From contig NZ_JAIWZC010000002.1 of NCBI RefSeq assembly GCF_020297485.1, forward strand, positions 1 through 64,000: DNA of 64,000 bases, read 5' to 3'. Below the pieces are notes generated by a model, which made no database searches, was not told the DNA's origin, and saw only the letters and a list, made by a program, of their open reading frames with translations. Positions 24,962-34,107 of this stretch are shown one piece after another. Source of the DNA: Enterocloster clostridioformis (GTDB lineage: Bacteria > Bacillota > Clostridia > Lachnospirales > Lachnospiraceae). Each line of letters opens with the position of its first letter. Positions within the stretch are counted from its first letter, which is position 1. The position numbers and the translations under genes were made by a program.

Positions 24962-26347
24962 CTATCTCTTATCCGCCTTTAAATCAGTCTGGGCAGGATT
25001 GTCAATCAAACTGCCATCTTCAGAAAACCGAGAGCCATGGCATGGACAGTCCCAGCTGTGTTCCTCCTGGTTCCAGGACAGCCTGCAGCCCATATGCGGA
25101 CATCTGGGTGTCCCGAAGGCGGTAAGACCGCGTAAAGCATGGTATCCTTCCTTTAAAAAGGAGCCCGCAGATGCCTTCCATGTCCATCTCTGAGGAGAAA
25201 AAACCTGTTCCCACGGGCTCTCTATGCCCATGACCAGATTCCTTAAAATCAGTGCCGAGACCATGGAACCGGTCATTCCCCATTTCTGGAAACCGGATGC
25301 TATATACCAGTACGGCCGCAGACGGGAATATTTTCCGATATAGGGAACAGCATCCAGCGTCATACAGTCCTGTGCCGCCCACTCTGAAACAATCCTCAAA
25401 TCCGGCCACAGGGTTCTGGCCTGACCTCTCAGGTATTCAAAGGAAAAGCCGTCACACCCTTCTCCTGTGCGGTGTCCTCCGCCTCCCATCAGAATATAGG
25501 GACCTGCCTTTCGAAAGGACAGTCCATCCTCATCAACGCCATAATACATGCCGTCCAGATTAACCTGCTTCCCGCCTCCGGCCTCCAGCGCCAGCACATA
25601 GCTGCGTTCCTGATGCATCCTGGCAAAATAAAATCCAGGCACATTCTGAAACGGATAATGGCAGGCAAAAATAATTTTCTCTGCCTCCATGATTCCCCGG
25701 TCCGTAATCAGACGATGCCCCTCCACCTTTTGCACCGCAGTGTGTTCAAAGACAGGGATTCCCTCCCTGACAGCCTCAAGAAATTTAAGCGGATGAAACT
25801 GCGCCTGATTTTCAAATAAAAGCGCCTCTGTTACCGGAAAGGGCAGACTGGTGTCAGATGTCAGGACAGCCGGAAGTCCAAGGCTTACAGCTGCCCTGTA
25901 CTCCTTTTCCAGATGTATCCTTCCGCTTTCCTCCTTTGAATAGAGACAGGCGGGAAGGCGGACAAAGCCGCAGTCAATGTTCCGGGCCCGAATCATCCTC
26001 TCATATTCCTCAACGGCGCTTTGGTTAGCCCTTGCATACAGAAAAGCCCTGTCATGTCCCATTGTCCTGACCAATTTGTCATAGATAAGTCCGTGCTGGG
26101 ATGTGATTTTTGCCGTGGTATTCTTTGTCTGACCGTGGCCCGCCACCCTGGCCTCCAGAACCGCCACATCTGCGCCCTGGTCCGCAAGCATGCGGGCGCA
26201 TAGCATTCCCGCCATTCCCGCGCCTATCACAGCCACCTCTGCCCTGGGTGGAAGGTCTGTCCTGCTTTTGCGGCCCGTGTCCGAGGGACCTGACTGTGCC
26301 GGATGTTCCGTATTCTCACGTATATCTTTTAACCATATAGATTCCAT
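24962..26347 (-). CDS. FAD-dependent oxidoreductase with C-terminal Rieske domain
   Basis: Protein of 461 residues. The DAO/GMC-type FAD fold begins with VIGAGMAGMLCARMLADQG (about residues 40-58) and the TTAKITSQH segment typical of this group. A C-terminal Rieske 2Fe-2S domain has both ligand boxes (CPHMGC and CPCHGSRF). Similar Rieske-containing oxidoreductases are common in bacteria but poorly characterised. I prefer the ATG at 26347, seven bases after GGGAGG. It sits upstream of, and in the same direction as, the rhodanese locus, but an AT-rich gap with a separate promoter divides them, so it may be a companion redox gene rather than part of the operon. Confidence 0.87.
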   Translation of the reverse strand: MESIWLKDIRENTEHPAQSGPSDTGRKSRTDLPPRAEVAVIGAGMAGMLCARMLADQGADVAVLEARVAGHGQTKNTTAKITSQHGLIYDKLVRTMGHDRAFLYARANQSAVEEYERMIRARNIDCGFVRLPACLYSKEESGRIHLEKEYRAAVSLGLPAVLTSDTSLPFPVTEALLFENQAQFHPLKFLEAVREGIPVFEHTAVQKVEGHRLITDRGIMEAEKIIFACHYPFQNVPGFYFARMHQERSYVLALEAGGGKQVNLDGMYYGVDEDGLSFRKAGPYILMGGGGHRTGEGCDGFSFEYLRGQARTLWPDLRIVSEWAAQDCMTLDAVPYIGKYSRLRPYWYIASGFQKWGMTGSMVSALILRNLVMGIESPWEQVFSPQRWTWKASAGSFLKEGYHALRGLTAFGTPRCPHMGCRLSWNQEEHSWDCPCHGSRFSEDGSLIDNPAQTDLKADKR

Positions 26348-26491
26348 TTCATGACCTCCCAGCAATGCGTACTAATGGTTATTGTTCCCCGGAAAAGACA
26401 AAATATGAAAGGTATTATTTTGAAACATTCTGTTTATAATGAAACACGCGCTTGGCCCGGCTCTCTCAACCCGGCTCTCATCGACCCACGC

Positions 26492-26527
26492 AAAAAGGCG
26501 GACCCGGCCAATGCGCCGGTACCCGCC
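26492..26527 (-). terminator. Terminator after the cysteine-rich gene
   Basis: On the minus strand GGCGG...CCGG / CCGG...CCGCC forms a stem followed by five Ts, 9 bp after the stop codon. Confidence 0.8.
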
Positions 26528-26535
26528 CTCCTGTT

Positions 26536-26748
26536 TTATCTGTTGCAGGGACGCCAGTTCCGTCTCCCGTCTTCAAATCCCACTCTGTATCCGTCGTTAA
26601 AGCCGGCGCGGTAAGCCCACCGTCTCTCACCTGCACACGGGTCCCATACCGGCCACCAGTCGTTGTCCCAGTCATTCTGATTGGAGCCACACCCTCTGCA
26701 GCATCTACAGCACCTGCAGCATCTGCAGCAGCATCTATTACAACACAT
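26536..26748 (-). CDS. Cysteine-rich small protein of unknown function
   Basis: 70-residue protein with a perfect ribosome binding site (AAAGGAGG) seven bases before the ATG and a strong terminator just downstream, so it is a real monocistronic gene. The first 21 residues contain a regular Cys-Cys-Arg array (MCCNRCCCRCCRCC and on), then an acidic Trp-rich linker (NDWDNDWWPVWDP), then a charged helix (RAGFNDGYRVGFEDG). The array could bind metal or make multiple disulfides, and the C-terminal part resembles small spore-coat-like or cell-surface proteins of Clostridia only in a general way. I do not recognise the family. It precedes the FAD-Rieske gene in the same direction. Confidence 0.75.
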   Translation of the reverse strand: MCCNRCCCRCCRCCRCCRGCGSNQNDWDNDWWPVWDPCAGERRWAYRAGFNDGYRVGFEDGRRNWRPCNR

Positions 26749-26927
26749 ATCAAATCCTCCTTTCAAATATGATTATGGTATATTGTATGGGACAGATGGA
26801 CAATGTGTGACTCTTCTCAATGGCTTTTCCTTTTTGTCTCTGCCAGCCGTGGTGAAAGCTTCCAGATTGAGTAATGTGAGCACAAGAGCAACGTCAATCA
26901 GGTGCATCCCACTCCGGTTTCATATCC

Positions 26928-27767
26928 TTACCGCTCACTCCCCCGGCCCACAGACCCAAACAGTCTCATCTTCTCCATCACAGACTGTTTCACAGCCTCT
27001 ATCTCTGGCAGGATGATATCCGTAAGCCCCATTCCTTCCCTGCGGCCAAGGGCCGCTGCCCTGGCACCGGCCTGGTTGATATCCGTGAAAATATTGACCT
27101 TGCTGATTCCCCGCTCCACCGCTGTCCTGAAATCAGAATCCGACAGACCGGAGCCCCCGTGAAGGACCAGGGGCGTTGGAATGTTTTCCGCAATCTCAGC
27201 AATCCGGTTAAAATCCAGCTTGGGCGGAAGCTTGTAGGCGCCATGAGCCGTACCCACGGCAATGGCCAGCGCATCTGCTCCGGTCCTCTCAATGAAATCC
27301 CGCGCCTGGGCCGAATCCGTATAAAACAAGGATGGGGCCTCTCCTCCGTTATCTCCCACATGACCCAGTTCCGCCTCAATGGACGCCCCGCAGGAATGGG
27401 CTGTTTCCGCCATCCTTTTTACATGCTCGATATTAGCCTCGTATTCCATGGTGGAACAGTCATACATAATGGAGCTGAATCCCAGGTCCAGGGCTTGTCT
27501 GCATGTCTCCTCCTTCAGGCCGTGGTCCAGATGCACCACCACAGGGACCGACGCTCTCTCCGCCATGGGAATCAGAAGATTTGCCAGGTCCTCAATCGGC
27601 CCATAGGGCAGCAGTACCTCGGCTGTTCCGATGATAACAGGGGAGTCCAGTTCCTCGGCAGCCTCCATCACGCCTCTGGCCAGTTCCAGGTTGACCGTGT
27701 TAAACAGTCCCACCGCGTACTTTCCCCTCCTGGCGGGAATCAATACGTCATTTAAGTTTACCAGCAT
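26928..27767 (-). CDS. Class II fructose-bisphosphate aldolase family protein
   Basis: Zinc-dependent ketose-bisphosphate aldolase of 279 residues. Visible features: GLFNTVNLELARGVMEAA, the metal site VVHLDHGLKEE, GASIEAELGHVGDNGG, AVGTAHGAYK, and VLHGGSGLSDSDF with KVNIFTD. It would cleave a ketose (bis)phosphate to triose units (fructose, tagatose or a related sugar). It is the last gene of the sugar locus with the isomerase-kinase fusion upstream. It is the only complete enzyme left there. Substrate within the family is not decidable. Confidence 0.9.
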   Translation of the reverse strand: MLVNLNDVLIPARRGKYAVGLFNTVNLELARGVMEAAEELDSPVIIGTAEVLLPYGPIEDLANLLIPMAERASVPVVVHLDHGLKEETCRQALDLGFSSIMYDCSTMEYEANIEHVKRMAETAHSCGASIEAELGHVGDNGGEAPSLFYTDSAQARDFIERTGADALAIAVGTAHGAYKLPPKLDFNRIAEIAENIPTPLVLHGGSGLSDSDFRTAVERGISKVNIFTDINQAGARAAALGRREGMGLTDIILPEIEAVKQSVMEKMRLFGSVGRGSER

Positions 27768-27785
27768 TTTTCTTACCTGTCCTTC

Positions 27786-28274
27786 TTACTTTGTCTTTAA
27801 TGCATCGTCAAAGGCAATATCTGACGGTAAAAAGTTAATCTTCTTCGTAAATGCACATGCCTCTGTTCCCCCGAAAATACGGTCCATGCCGCTGTCCTCC
27901 CATTCAACGGAAAGAGGCCCGTCATATCCCTTTACATTCAGTATCCGGATGATTTTGTCAAAATCCACGTCACCATGGCCCGGCGATACAAAGTTCCAGC
28001 CCCGTCTTGGGTCACCGAAGGTGATGTGAGAGCCCAGGATTCCATTTCTTCCGTTCAGGTTTACGGCCGCGTCCTTGATATGTACGTGATACACCCTGTC
28101 GGCAAAATCATACAGGAACATGGCCGGGTCCATTCCCTGCCAAATCAGGTGGCTGGGGTCAAAATTAATGCCCAGAGTCTCACGGTATTCAAACACCTCC
28201 AGCAGTTTCCGGGTGCTGTAATAGTCAAATGCGATTTCCGTTGGATGGACTTCCAGGGCAAACTTTACGCCGCA
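27786..28274 (-). pseudogene. Sugar phosphate isomerase/epimerase, C-terminal remnant
   Basis: About 160 codons of the C-terminal half of a xylose-isomerase-like TIM barrel epimerase (FALEVHPTEIAFDYY, NFDPSHLIWQGMDP, YHVHIKDAAVN, EWEDSGMDR). It begins without start codon or ribosome binding site, directly at the point where the kinase fragment ends in another frame. The N-terminal half is missing. It is the product of a deletion that removed the end of the kinase gene and the start of this gene. Confidence 0.8.
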
Positions 28275-29806
28275 TCCCCTGCACCTGTACCGGACACCAC
28301 TGCATCCGGTTCAAAGCTTGGCTCAAAGCCCTCCTTATCCTTCCAGGATTCCATGGAAAGATTCAGTTTCCTGCACAGGTCCTCTATCCGTTTTCCGGAG
28401 GCCGTGCGGTAATAGATGCCCGGAGCGCCGCATTTAATCAATACACCCCCGGCCCCCATATCCAGGACCGTCTGCCCCAGGGGCTTCACATCCCGGACCC
28501 GGATTACCTCTGTGATATCCCTGCCCTCCGCCCGTTTGCTCCATTCCTGGTAACGTTCCCGGTCCAGCATAAAGCACAGCTCCTCTGCGCTTGGCACAAA
28601 GAAATCCACATAGGGCAGCACCTTTTCCAAAATCCCTTTCCAGTCCTCCCTGGCTGCTTCCGAGGACGGGTCAATGGCTGCCATATCCAGGGATATGGCG
28701 GTTCCCCCCTCTTTTATCCGCCTGAACATCCGTGCCAGCTCTTCTCCCTGATTCTGGTACATGCGGCGCATCAGGGTTGGATATCCGAAATGGAACAGGT
28801 GCGCCCCTTTGATTGCCTCAAAGTCCCTGTTCTTCACACATTTCTTCTGGAACTCATAGTCAAACCGGTCCGCCTTTTCCTCCAATGCCTTGAATATATT
28901 CAGGCTGTTCTCCAGATGCTTATAGCTGTCCTCATCCCTGGTGGTCCTCATGGCCTTTACATCCAGGCCCACGTATTCTCCGTTCTCACCGTATCCGTTT
29001 TCCTTCAGCACCTTGACCTGGTTAAAGGCAGACCGCAGGTTTTCCACGCCAAAGGCCTTGTCCTGGTCATACTTGATTCCGTTCTGGTCGTTGAGGTGCA
29101 CGGTCATCAGTTTCCCCATTGCCATGGCAAATCCGATTTCATGGGCAGGGTCAAGACCGGCCAGGATGGCGTGGGCGCTCTCCAGGTTTCCGCCCACCCG
29201 CTTGGGGTCAATGGTGGCTGCCGACACAGCCAGCACATGGCCCATGGTCCCGCAGATGCTTCTGTCAATGGGCTCGTTTGGCTTTGGCTCAATGCATATC
29301 CTGATATCCGAATCATATTCCAGCATTTTGTTGATGGCATGAATCAGCATCTTTGTGGCCCACACCGGGGATTTGGACTCCGCACAGAGGGTTCCCTCCC
29401 TTGCCAGCCACAGCACCACCATATTGCAGCCCAGCTCCTTTGCAATGTCAATGGAGCGGTAAGCCCTCCACATGGCGTATTCCCTGTCCTCCTGTGAGGT
29501 GCTCATGAATCCGCCGTCCGCGGTGCGTCCGTCCATCCAGAGCCTGGGCGCCACAAACTCAGCCGCCAGCCCGTATTTGTCCAGCATCCTTTTAAGTTCC
29601 CTGGCCTTTTCCTTTATCTCTTCCTCTGTGTAATCATTGATATTCGGCACTGCGTCGTCATCATGGAACTGGATGGCGGAAAAACCCAGCTCCGCGAATT
29701 TCCTGATTTTCTCCTCAAAATCAATTTCATTTCTGGTAGCCGGCCCATAGGAATCCACTCCTGAATGCACATTCCATGGCCCCACGGAAAACTTGAATTT
29801 TGTCAT
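28265..29806 (-). CDS. In-frame fusion: TIM-barrel xylose isomerase-like domain plus truncated PfkB kinase
   Basis: Open frame of 513 residues from an ATG preceded by AGGAGGGG. Residues 1 to about 335 are a xylose-isomerase-type TIM barrel (VGPWNVHSGVDSYG, CIEPKPNEP, HLNDQN, GLDVKAMRT) that lacks its last roughly 60 residues. After AIKGAH the sequence switches to the middle of a PfkB carbohydrate kinase (FHFGYPTLMRRMY, SLDMAAIDP, FFVPSAEELCFML) and stops inside the kinase catalytic motif (SGTGAGDAA). The kinase N-terminus and everything after GAGD are missing. It looks like a deletion product of an isomerase-kinase-epimerase operon. Neither half is likely to be fully active, so it may be a pseudogene despite being open. 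Confidence 0.75.
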   Translation of the reverse strand: MTKFKFSVGPWNVHSGVDSYGPATRNEIDFEEKIRKFAELGFSAIQFHDDDAVPNINDYTEEEIKEKARELKRMLDKYGLAAEFVAPRLWMDGRTADGGFMSTSQEDREYAMWRAYRSIDIAKELGCNMVVLWLAREGTLCAESKSPVWATKMLIHAINKMLEYDSDIRICIEPKPNEPIDRSICGTMGHVLAVSAATIDPKRVGGNLESAHAILAGLDPAHEIGFAMAMGKLMTVHLNDQNGIKYDQDKAFGVENLRSAFNQVKVLKENGYGENGEYVGLDVKAMRTTRDEDSYKHLENSLNIFKALEEKADRFDYEFQKKCVKNRDFEAIKGAHLFHFGYPTLMRRMYQNQGEELARMFRRIKEGGTAISLDMAAIDPSSEAAREDWKGILEKVLPYVDFFVPSAEELCFMLDRERYQEWSKRAEGRDITEVIRVRDVKPLGQTVLDMGAGGVLIKCGAPGIYYRTASGKRIEDLCRKLNLSMESWKDKEGFEPSFEPDAVVSGTGAGDAA

Positions 29807-29851
29807 ATCCTTCCCCTCCTGCTTCATTGGTTGTCTGTATCTCATACTCAT

Positions 29852-29880
29852 ACTATAGCAGGTTTACGGCCTGGAATCCC
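29852..29880 (-). promoter_or_regulatory. Extended -10 promoter of the sugar locus
   Basis: TGCTATAGT on the minus strand, about 45 bp before the fusion-gene start, with a poor -35 (TTGGGA at 19 bases). This pattern is usual for activator-dependent AraC-controlled promoters. Related CAAACTT/CAAATTT half-sites lie upstream near 29882-29911. Confidence 0.4.
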
Positions 29881-29973
29881 AAACAAATTTACGGTTCAAA
29901 CCATGACAAGTTTGCTTTTTGCTTTACAAGTACGGCCAGGAGGACGTATACTGTCAGAAAGGAGGGGAATTCG

Positions 29974-30673
29974 ATGAACCAGGAATTTGAAATTATATCG
30001 CACAGCCAAATGAACTTTAAACTGTTTCTCGTCAACATGCTTTACCGCACGCCCCATATCCACAAGGATTTTGAGCTCTGCCTTCTGCTGGAGGGCAGTC
30101 TGAGCCTTCAGGCCCAAAATGAGAATCACAGCCTGAAGCCAAATTTGATTAAAATGCGCAGGGCTTTTAAACCTGCTCTTTGCCGGCCTTCTGGACACCC
30201 TGCCCAGCAGGCTTTTGTCTGATAAGGAAAAAAACGCCTCCCAGAGCAAGGCTTCCCGCATGCGCAAAATCATCCACTATATTGACGAACATTATTCGGA
30301 AAAGCTTCTCCTGTCCGACATTGCCCTGAAGGAGGATTTAAGTCTTACCTACCTTTCCCATTTTTTTAAAGATTACCTGGGAATCCCCTTTCAGGAATAC
30401 CTGGCCAAAATCCGATGCGAAAAAGCCCGCCAGCTTTTACTGCTGACGGACTTCCCATTGCTGGACATCTGCATGTCCTGCGGTTTTTCTGATTCCAAAT
30501 ATTTTAACAGCGGCTTCAGGCGGCAGTATGGCTGTTCCCCCAAGGAGTACCGCCTAAATTTCCGCCATGACCAGCTGAAGCAGCAGCAAAAGTCCATGCT
30601 CACCACCCAGGAATTTTTGTCCGCCGCCTCCAGCATCGTGATTTTAGAGCGCTGCCTTCTTCCATTTCAGTAA
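29974..30673 (+). pseudogene. AraC-family regulator with internal deletion and frameshift
   Basis: The start is good (AGAAAGGAGGGG before the ATG) and gives about 58 residues of an AraC cupin sensor (MLYRTPHIHKDFELCLLLEGSLSLQ). Near 30145 the frame is lost. In another frame it resumes with the linker (LLFAGLLDTLPSRLLSDKEK) and a complete double helix-turn-helix (KLLLSDIALKEDLSLTYLSHFFKD, LLDICMSCGFSDSKYFNSGFRRQYGCSPKEYR). About 80-100 sensor residues are missing. It diverges from the damaged sugar operon it presumably controlled, so the whole locus is decaying. Confidence 0.8.
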
Positions 30674-30701
30674 TAAATCTGAGCAGCAATTCAAACACGC
30701 T

Positions 30702-32312
30702 CTATTTTTCAAAGTAGCGATAGAGTACTTTTGTAAAGGGAGGTATATTTGCACTCATATTTCGGATAGAGTTATCCTCCTCATATTTCATTTCTTTTTC
30801 CCGGCAGCTTTTGGCATACTCCATAAGCTGAATAAAGTCCGTTTTAACGCCTGTTCTGTATGTGAATAATTCCGCCATCAACTCCATTGCCTCCCTGTTG
30901 TTTAACAATGCAAACGAAGTAAAAATACAGAATCCCAGATTTTCCAGAACAAATATCTGGTCGTACAGGTACTCTATATCCGGTACCGACCGGTAGCGTT
31001 CATCTATCCTTTCCAGGCGGATGTCAAACCGCATTTCATCATCAATTGCCTTCCGGTCCAACAGGGGAACCAGGTCCTCTCTGTCCGGGTACAATCTTAA
31101 GATGCCTTCTGTTCTGGATGCTACAAGCCTTCCGGTCAGTGTTCCCTGGTCAATCTCCTCCAACAAGCCAAGAATACTCTCTCTGTCCTGCCTTTTCCCC
31201 TCTGCGCTGAGGTACATCTTAGCGGCAGTGACAAACTCTGTCCCTGTTATGCCAAGGTCCATGGCTCTTTTCTGTACCTGTTTTGTAAATGCCATATCAT
31301 CAATATTAAAGCCTCTTTTTAAAGCCGCCATGACCTCGCTCTGGTCAGGAGAAATATATGCCTCTCCATCATTGGACATATGCCGGTTTAAACACCCCAC
31401 CACGCACATAGGCGCGCAGCAGTAGTTAGTCTTTCTGGCTTCCCTCCGCCCCTCTTTCTGCTTCTCTGCCGCTGATATCCTTACGGAAGGCTCCCGCGTC
31501 CTGTTGTAAAGCTTCTGACTGTCCCTTTCCAGGAAATCTGTCCTCTTTTCTCTATCCTTTAGGAGTTCCAGCAAAGTGATGGAGCCATAGGCCGGAAGGG
31601 CCTGACCGCACACCTCGCTTTCCAGGATGATACGGGCCAGCCTTTTTCCGGTTTTAAAAAAGTTATCCCTATCCCGGCACTCACGCCCAAAATATCCGTT
31701 TCCTGTAACCACCACTGCCCTGAGCCCCTTGCTTCCCGGAATATCCCCAAACCCGTTTCGGGGACAGTGGTATTGCGGATCCCCATCCGGGTAGGTACAG
31801 AAAAAAGTACTCAGGGAAAGCTGCATGTCCGCTGCCTTCCCGACTCCCAGTATGGCTGCATCCGCCCCGAACCGTTTCTTTAAGCGTTCCACTATGGTTC
31901 CTGTATCTTTCCTCTCTAATTCCGGCATGTGGATTATTTCAGCCGAATCTTCCCCTATATGCAAGACAGCATTTTTCTCAGTGGATTTCCCGCAAATCAA
32001 CAGACCTGCAATTGACAGGGATGCCATCTTCTGCGGAAGGTTCCCTGAAACATTACAGACCTGCAGGCCTTCTCCCTTTCCTCTTTTGGAAGCAATGGTA
32101 ACCCTGCAGCAGCTGGCAACCTTACATCCGGTCAGTATGCCCGGAACAAGGGCAATTGCATTTTCCGGCGAATAGCGCCCTGCATAATGGGGTACGCTGG
32201 AAGCCACCAGTTTCAGGGCAAGCCCCCGCCCATAACAGCCCCACGATTTTGGCTCATAGTCCAGGACTTCTATTCTTTCAGTGGTCAAATCCGCTTTTAA
32301 AATCTTCTCCAT
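30702..32312 (-). CDS. Aldehyde ferredoxin oxidoreductase (AOR) family protein
   Basis: Predicted tungsten- or molybdenum-pterin enzyme of 536 residues, shorter than the usual roughly 600. The N-terminal AOR domain ends with DIPGSKGLRAVVVTG. Cluster cysteines appear as C-x3-C-x3-C (CAPMCVVGC) with the distant fourth ligand in ENLGFCIFTSF. AOR enzymes oxidise aldehydes or related substrates using ferredoxin. It is the last gene of an operon with a FecBCD-type importer, 12 bp after the ATPase. That pairing is unusual, because AOR genes more often sit near moaD, ferredoxin or tungstate uptake genes. Substrate unknown. Confidence 0.85.
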   Translation of the reverse strand: MEKILKADLTTERIEVLDYEPKSWGCYGRGLALKLVASSVPHYAGRYSPENAIALVPGILTGCKVASCCRVTIASKRGKGEGLQVCNVSGNLPQKMASLSIAGLLICGKSTEKNAVLHIGEDSAEIIHMPELERKDTGTIVERLKKRFGADAAILGVGKAADMQLSLSTFFCTYPDGDPQYHCPRNGFGDIPGSKGLRAVVVTGNGYFGRECRDRDNFFKTGKRLARIILESEVCGQALPAYGSITLLELLKDREKRTDFLERDSQKLYNRTREPSVRISAAEKQKEGRREARKTNYCCAPMCVVGCLNRHMSNDGEAYISPDQSEVMAALKRGFNIDDMAFTKQVQKRAMDLGITGTEFVTAAKMYLSAEGKRQDRESILGLLEEIDQGTLTGRLVASRTEGILRLYPDREDLVPLLDRKAIDDEMRFDIRLERIDERYRSVPDIEYLYDQIFVLENLGFCIFTSFALLNNREAMELMAELFTYRTGVKTDFIQLMEYAKSCREKEMKYEEDNSIRNMSANIPPFTKVLYRYFEK

Positions 32313-32324
32313 TTCAATCCCTTT

Positions 32325-33107
32325 CTATATGGACTTTACCAGAACGAATTTCTCATTATGCTCTAATATTTCTATCTTATCGTATAATAGGGACATCTTC
32401 CTCTGCACCTCCCCGGCGCTCAGAAGTCCCGGCATGAAGGAATCCCTGACTCTCCCATTTTTCAGAATCAGAATCTCGTCACAATATTCCAATGCAAAAT
32501 TAGGGTCGTGCAGTGTAATCAAACCGCATTTTCCTTCCCTGTGAATAAGTTCCCTTATTTTTGACAGAATCAGATGGTGGTTCAAAAAATCCAATGCGCT
32601 GTCCGGCTCATCAAAAAGCATGACCGGGGCATTTTGTACCATTGCCCTGGCCAGGATAATCAGCTGTTTCTGTCCCTCGCTCAGCGACATAAAGTCCGCA
32701 TCCGCCTTTTCCTCCAGCCCCAATTCCCGGATGACGCCCCGGGCCTCTTCCTTTTGCCCTTTGGACGGCGTGGAAAAAAAGTTCAGATATGGATTGAAAC
32801 CCATGGCAACCACATCGGTTGTGGAAATACTGTAGATGATTGTGTTTTTCTGAGGGACATAACTGATTAACTGAGCTTTTCGCTTTTCATTCATCTTATA
32901 AGCATCCTCGCCGCAGACCCTCCAAACCGCAGACCTTCCCCTAAGGAGTCCGCAGGATGCCTTTAGCATGGTTGTCTTACCGGACCCGTTCAGCCCTAAA
33001 AGCGCAGTCAGTTTTCCTTCTCTCAAGCTTATGTCACAATGCTTGATTACTTCCCTTTTTCCATAGGAAACCGACATATCCTTAATCTCTAACAGAACCG
33101 TTTCCAT
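32325..33107 (-). CDS. FecE/BtuD-type ABC transporter ATP-binding protein
   Basis: ATPase of 260 residues for a chelate importer. Walker A (LGLNGSGKTTMLKA), Q-loop (SYVPQKNTI), signature (LSEGQKQLIILARAM), Walker B (VMLFDEPDSALD) and switch (LITLHDPNFAL) are intact. It starts 26 nt inside the permease gene, so both are translated together. The C-terminal 50 residues (AGEVQRKMSLLYDKIEIL) are of the usual type. It serves the permease and lipoprotein encoded upstream. Confidence 0.92.
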   Translation of the reverse strand: METVLLEIKDMSVSYGKREVIKHCDISLREGKLTALLGLNGSGKTTMLKASCGLLRGRSAVWRVCGEDAYKMNEKRKAQLISYVPQKNTIIYSISTTDVVAMGFNPYLNFFSTPSKGQKEEARGVIRELGLEEKADADFMSLSEGQKQLIILARAMVQNAPVMLFDEPDSALDFLNHHLILSKIRELIHREGKCGLITLHDPNFALEYCDEILILKNGRVRDSFMPGLLSAGEVQRKMSLLYDKIEILEHNEKFVLVKSI

Positions 33108-34095
33108 TCCAGTCCCCCCTTTTACAGAGAAGGTATACCAATAAGGGAACCCCGCATACGGATGTCAGTATGCTGATAGGAACCTCGCTTCCAGCCATAC
33201 TCCTTGCGAAGCAGTCCGCAGCCATCATGATTGACGCGCCTGTCAGCCCGCTTAGTATGCATGTCCCAAAATCGCTTTTCTTAAGCAGCATTCTGGCAAT
33301 ATGCGGGGCCACCAACCCAATAAAACTGATGATTCCTGTTACACAGACCGTGGAAGCCACCAGAAGCGTAGAAAATCCCAATACAATACACCGTACCAGA
33401 TTTACCCTCATCCCAAGCATCCGCGCCTCATCATCTCCCAGGGACAGCAGCGTAATCTGCCATCTTAACAAAATGATTCCAATGAAGCCCGCCAGGAAAA
33501 CAGGAAAAATCACTCTCAGCTTATCCATTGTGATATTCGCAAAGCTTCCCATTGCCCAATAATCAATGGCAGACAGCTGTTTGTCCGGGTCAGCAAAATA
33601 TTTCATGGCCATGACAAATGCTTCTGCCGCAGCCTTTACAGCAATGCCTGCCAGCACATAAGTTGCCGATGTTCTCTGTCTCACAAATCCAGCCAGGACA
33701 ACCACGGCAGCCACCGCTGTTATGCCTCCCACAAACGAACTCCCAGCTGCCAGAATCATCCCCCCATGAAGGCATACAATTGAAAATGCAGCACCCGCAG
33801 CAGCGCCATTGGCTACACCAATCAAGTCAGGTGCAGCCAATGGATTTTTAAAAATATTTTGATATACGGCCCCTGCCATACTCAGGCCGAATCCTGCCAT
33901 CAATGCCATGATTGTTCTGGGCAGACGCAGTGTGAAAAACACATTGCGCGCCATTCCCTCATGGACAGTTCCGGTACAGATTTGAAATATTTCCCTTAAA
34001 GTCAGATTGTATTTTCCAACATAAAGAGAAATCAGGAATGCAGCTATGGTAACGGCAGCCGCTCCCAGGTAAATGTGTGATTCTTTCTGTTTCAA
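33082..34095 (-). CDS. FecCD-family ABC transporter permease
   Basis: Inner-membrane permease of 337 residues with about ten helices. The FecCD pattern is clear: VFFTLRLPRTIMALMAGFGLSMAGAVYQ (seen as LRLPRTIMALMAG), NPLAAPDLIGVANGAAAG, LGMRVN, and ISFIGLVAPHIARML. Such permeases import iron siderophores, heme, cobalamin and other large metal chelates. It follows the lipoprotein by 12 bp. One permease gene implies a homodimer. Confidence 0.92.
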   Translation of the reverse strand: MKQKESHIYLGAAAVTIAAFLISLYVGKYNLTLREIFQICTGTVHEGMARNVFFTLRLPRTIMALMAGFGLSMAGAVYQNIFKNPLAAPDLIGVANGAAAGAAFSIVCLHGGMILAAGSSFVGGITAVAAVVVLAGFVRQRTSATYVLAGIAVKAAAEAFVMAMKYFADPDKQLSAIDYWAMGSFANITMDKLRVIFPVFLAGFIGIILLRWQITLLSLGDDEARMLGMRVNLVRCIVLGFSTLLVASTVCVTGIISFIGLVAPHIARMLLKKSDFGTCILSGLTGASIMMAADCFARSMAGSEVPISILTSVCGVPLLVYLLCKRGDWNGNGSVRD

Positions 34096-34107
34096 TCGTG
34101 TATACCT

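Noticed and set aside
26782..26916. 44-codon minus-strand frame between aldolase and the cysteine-rich gene
   Set aside because: No ribosome binding site, stop shared with nothing, and no protein-like pattern.
28229..29497. 422-codon plus-strand frame
   Set aside because: It lies entirely antisense to the isomerase-kinase fusion, has no ribosome binding site and no protein-like motif; it is a by-product of GC-rich codon use.
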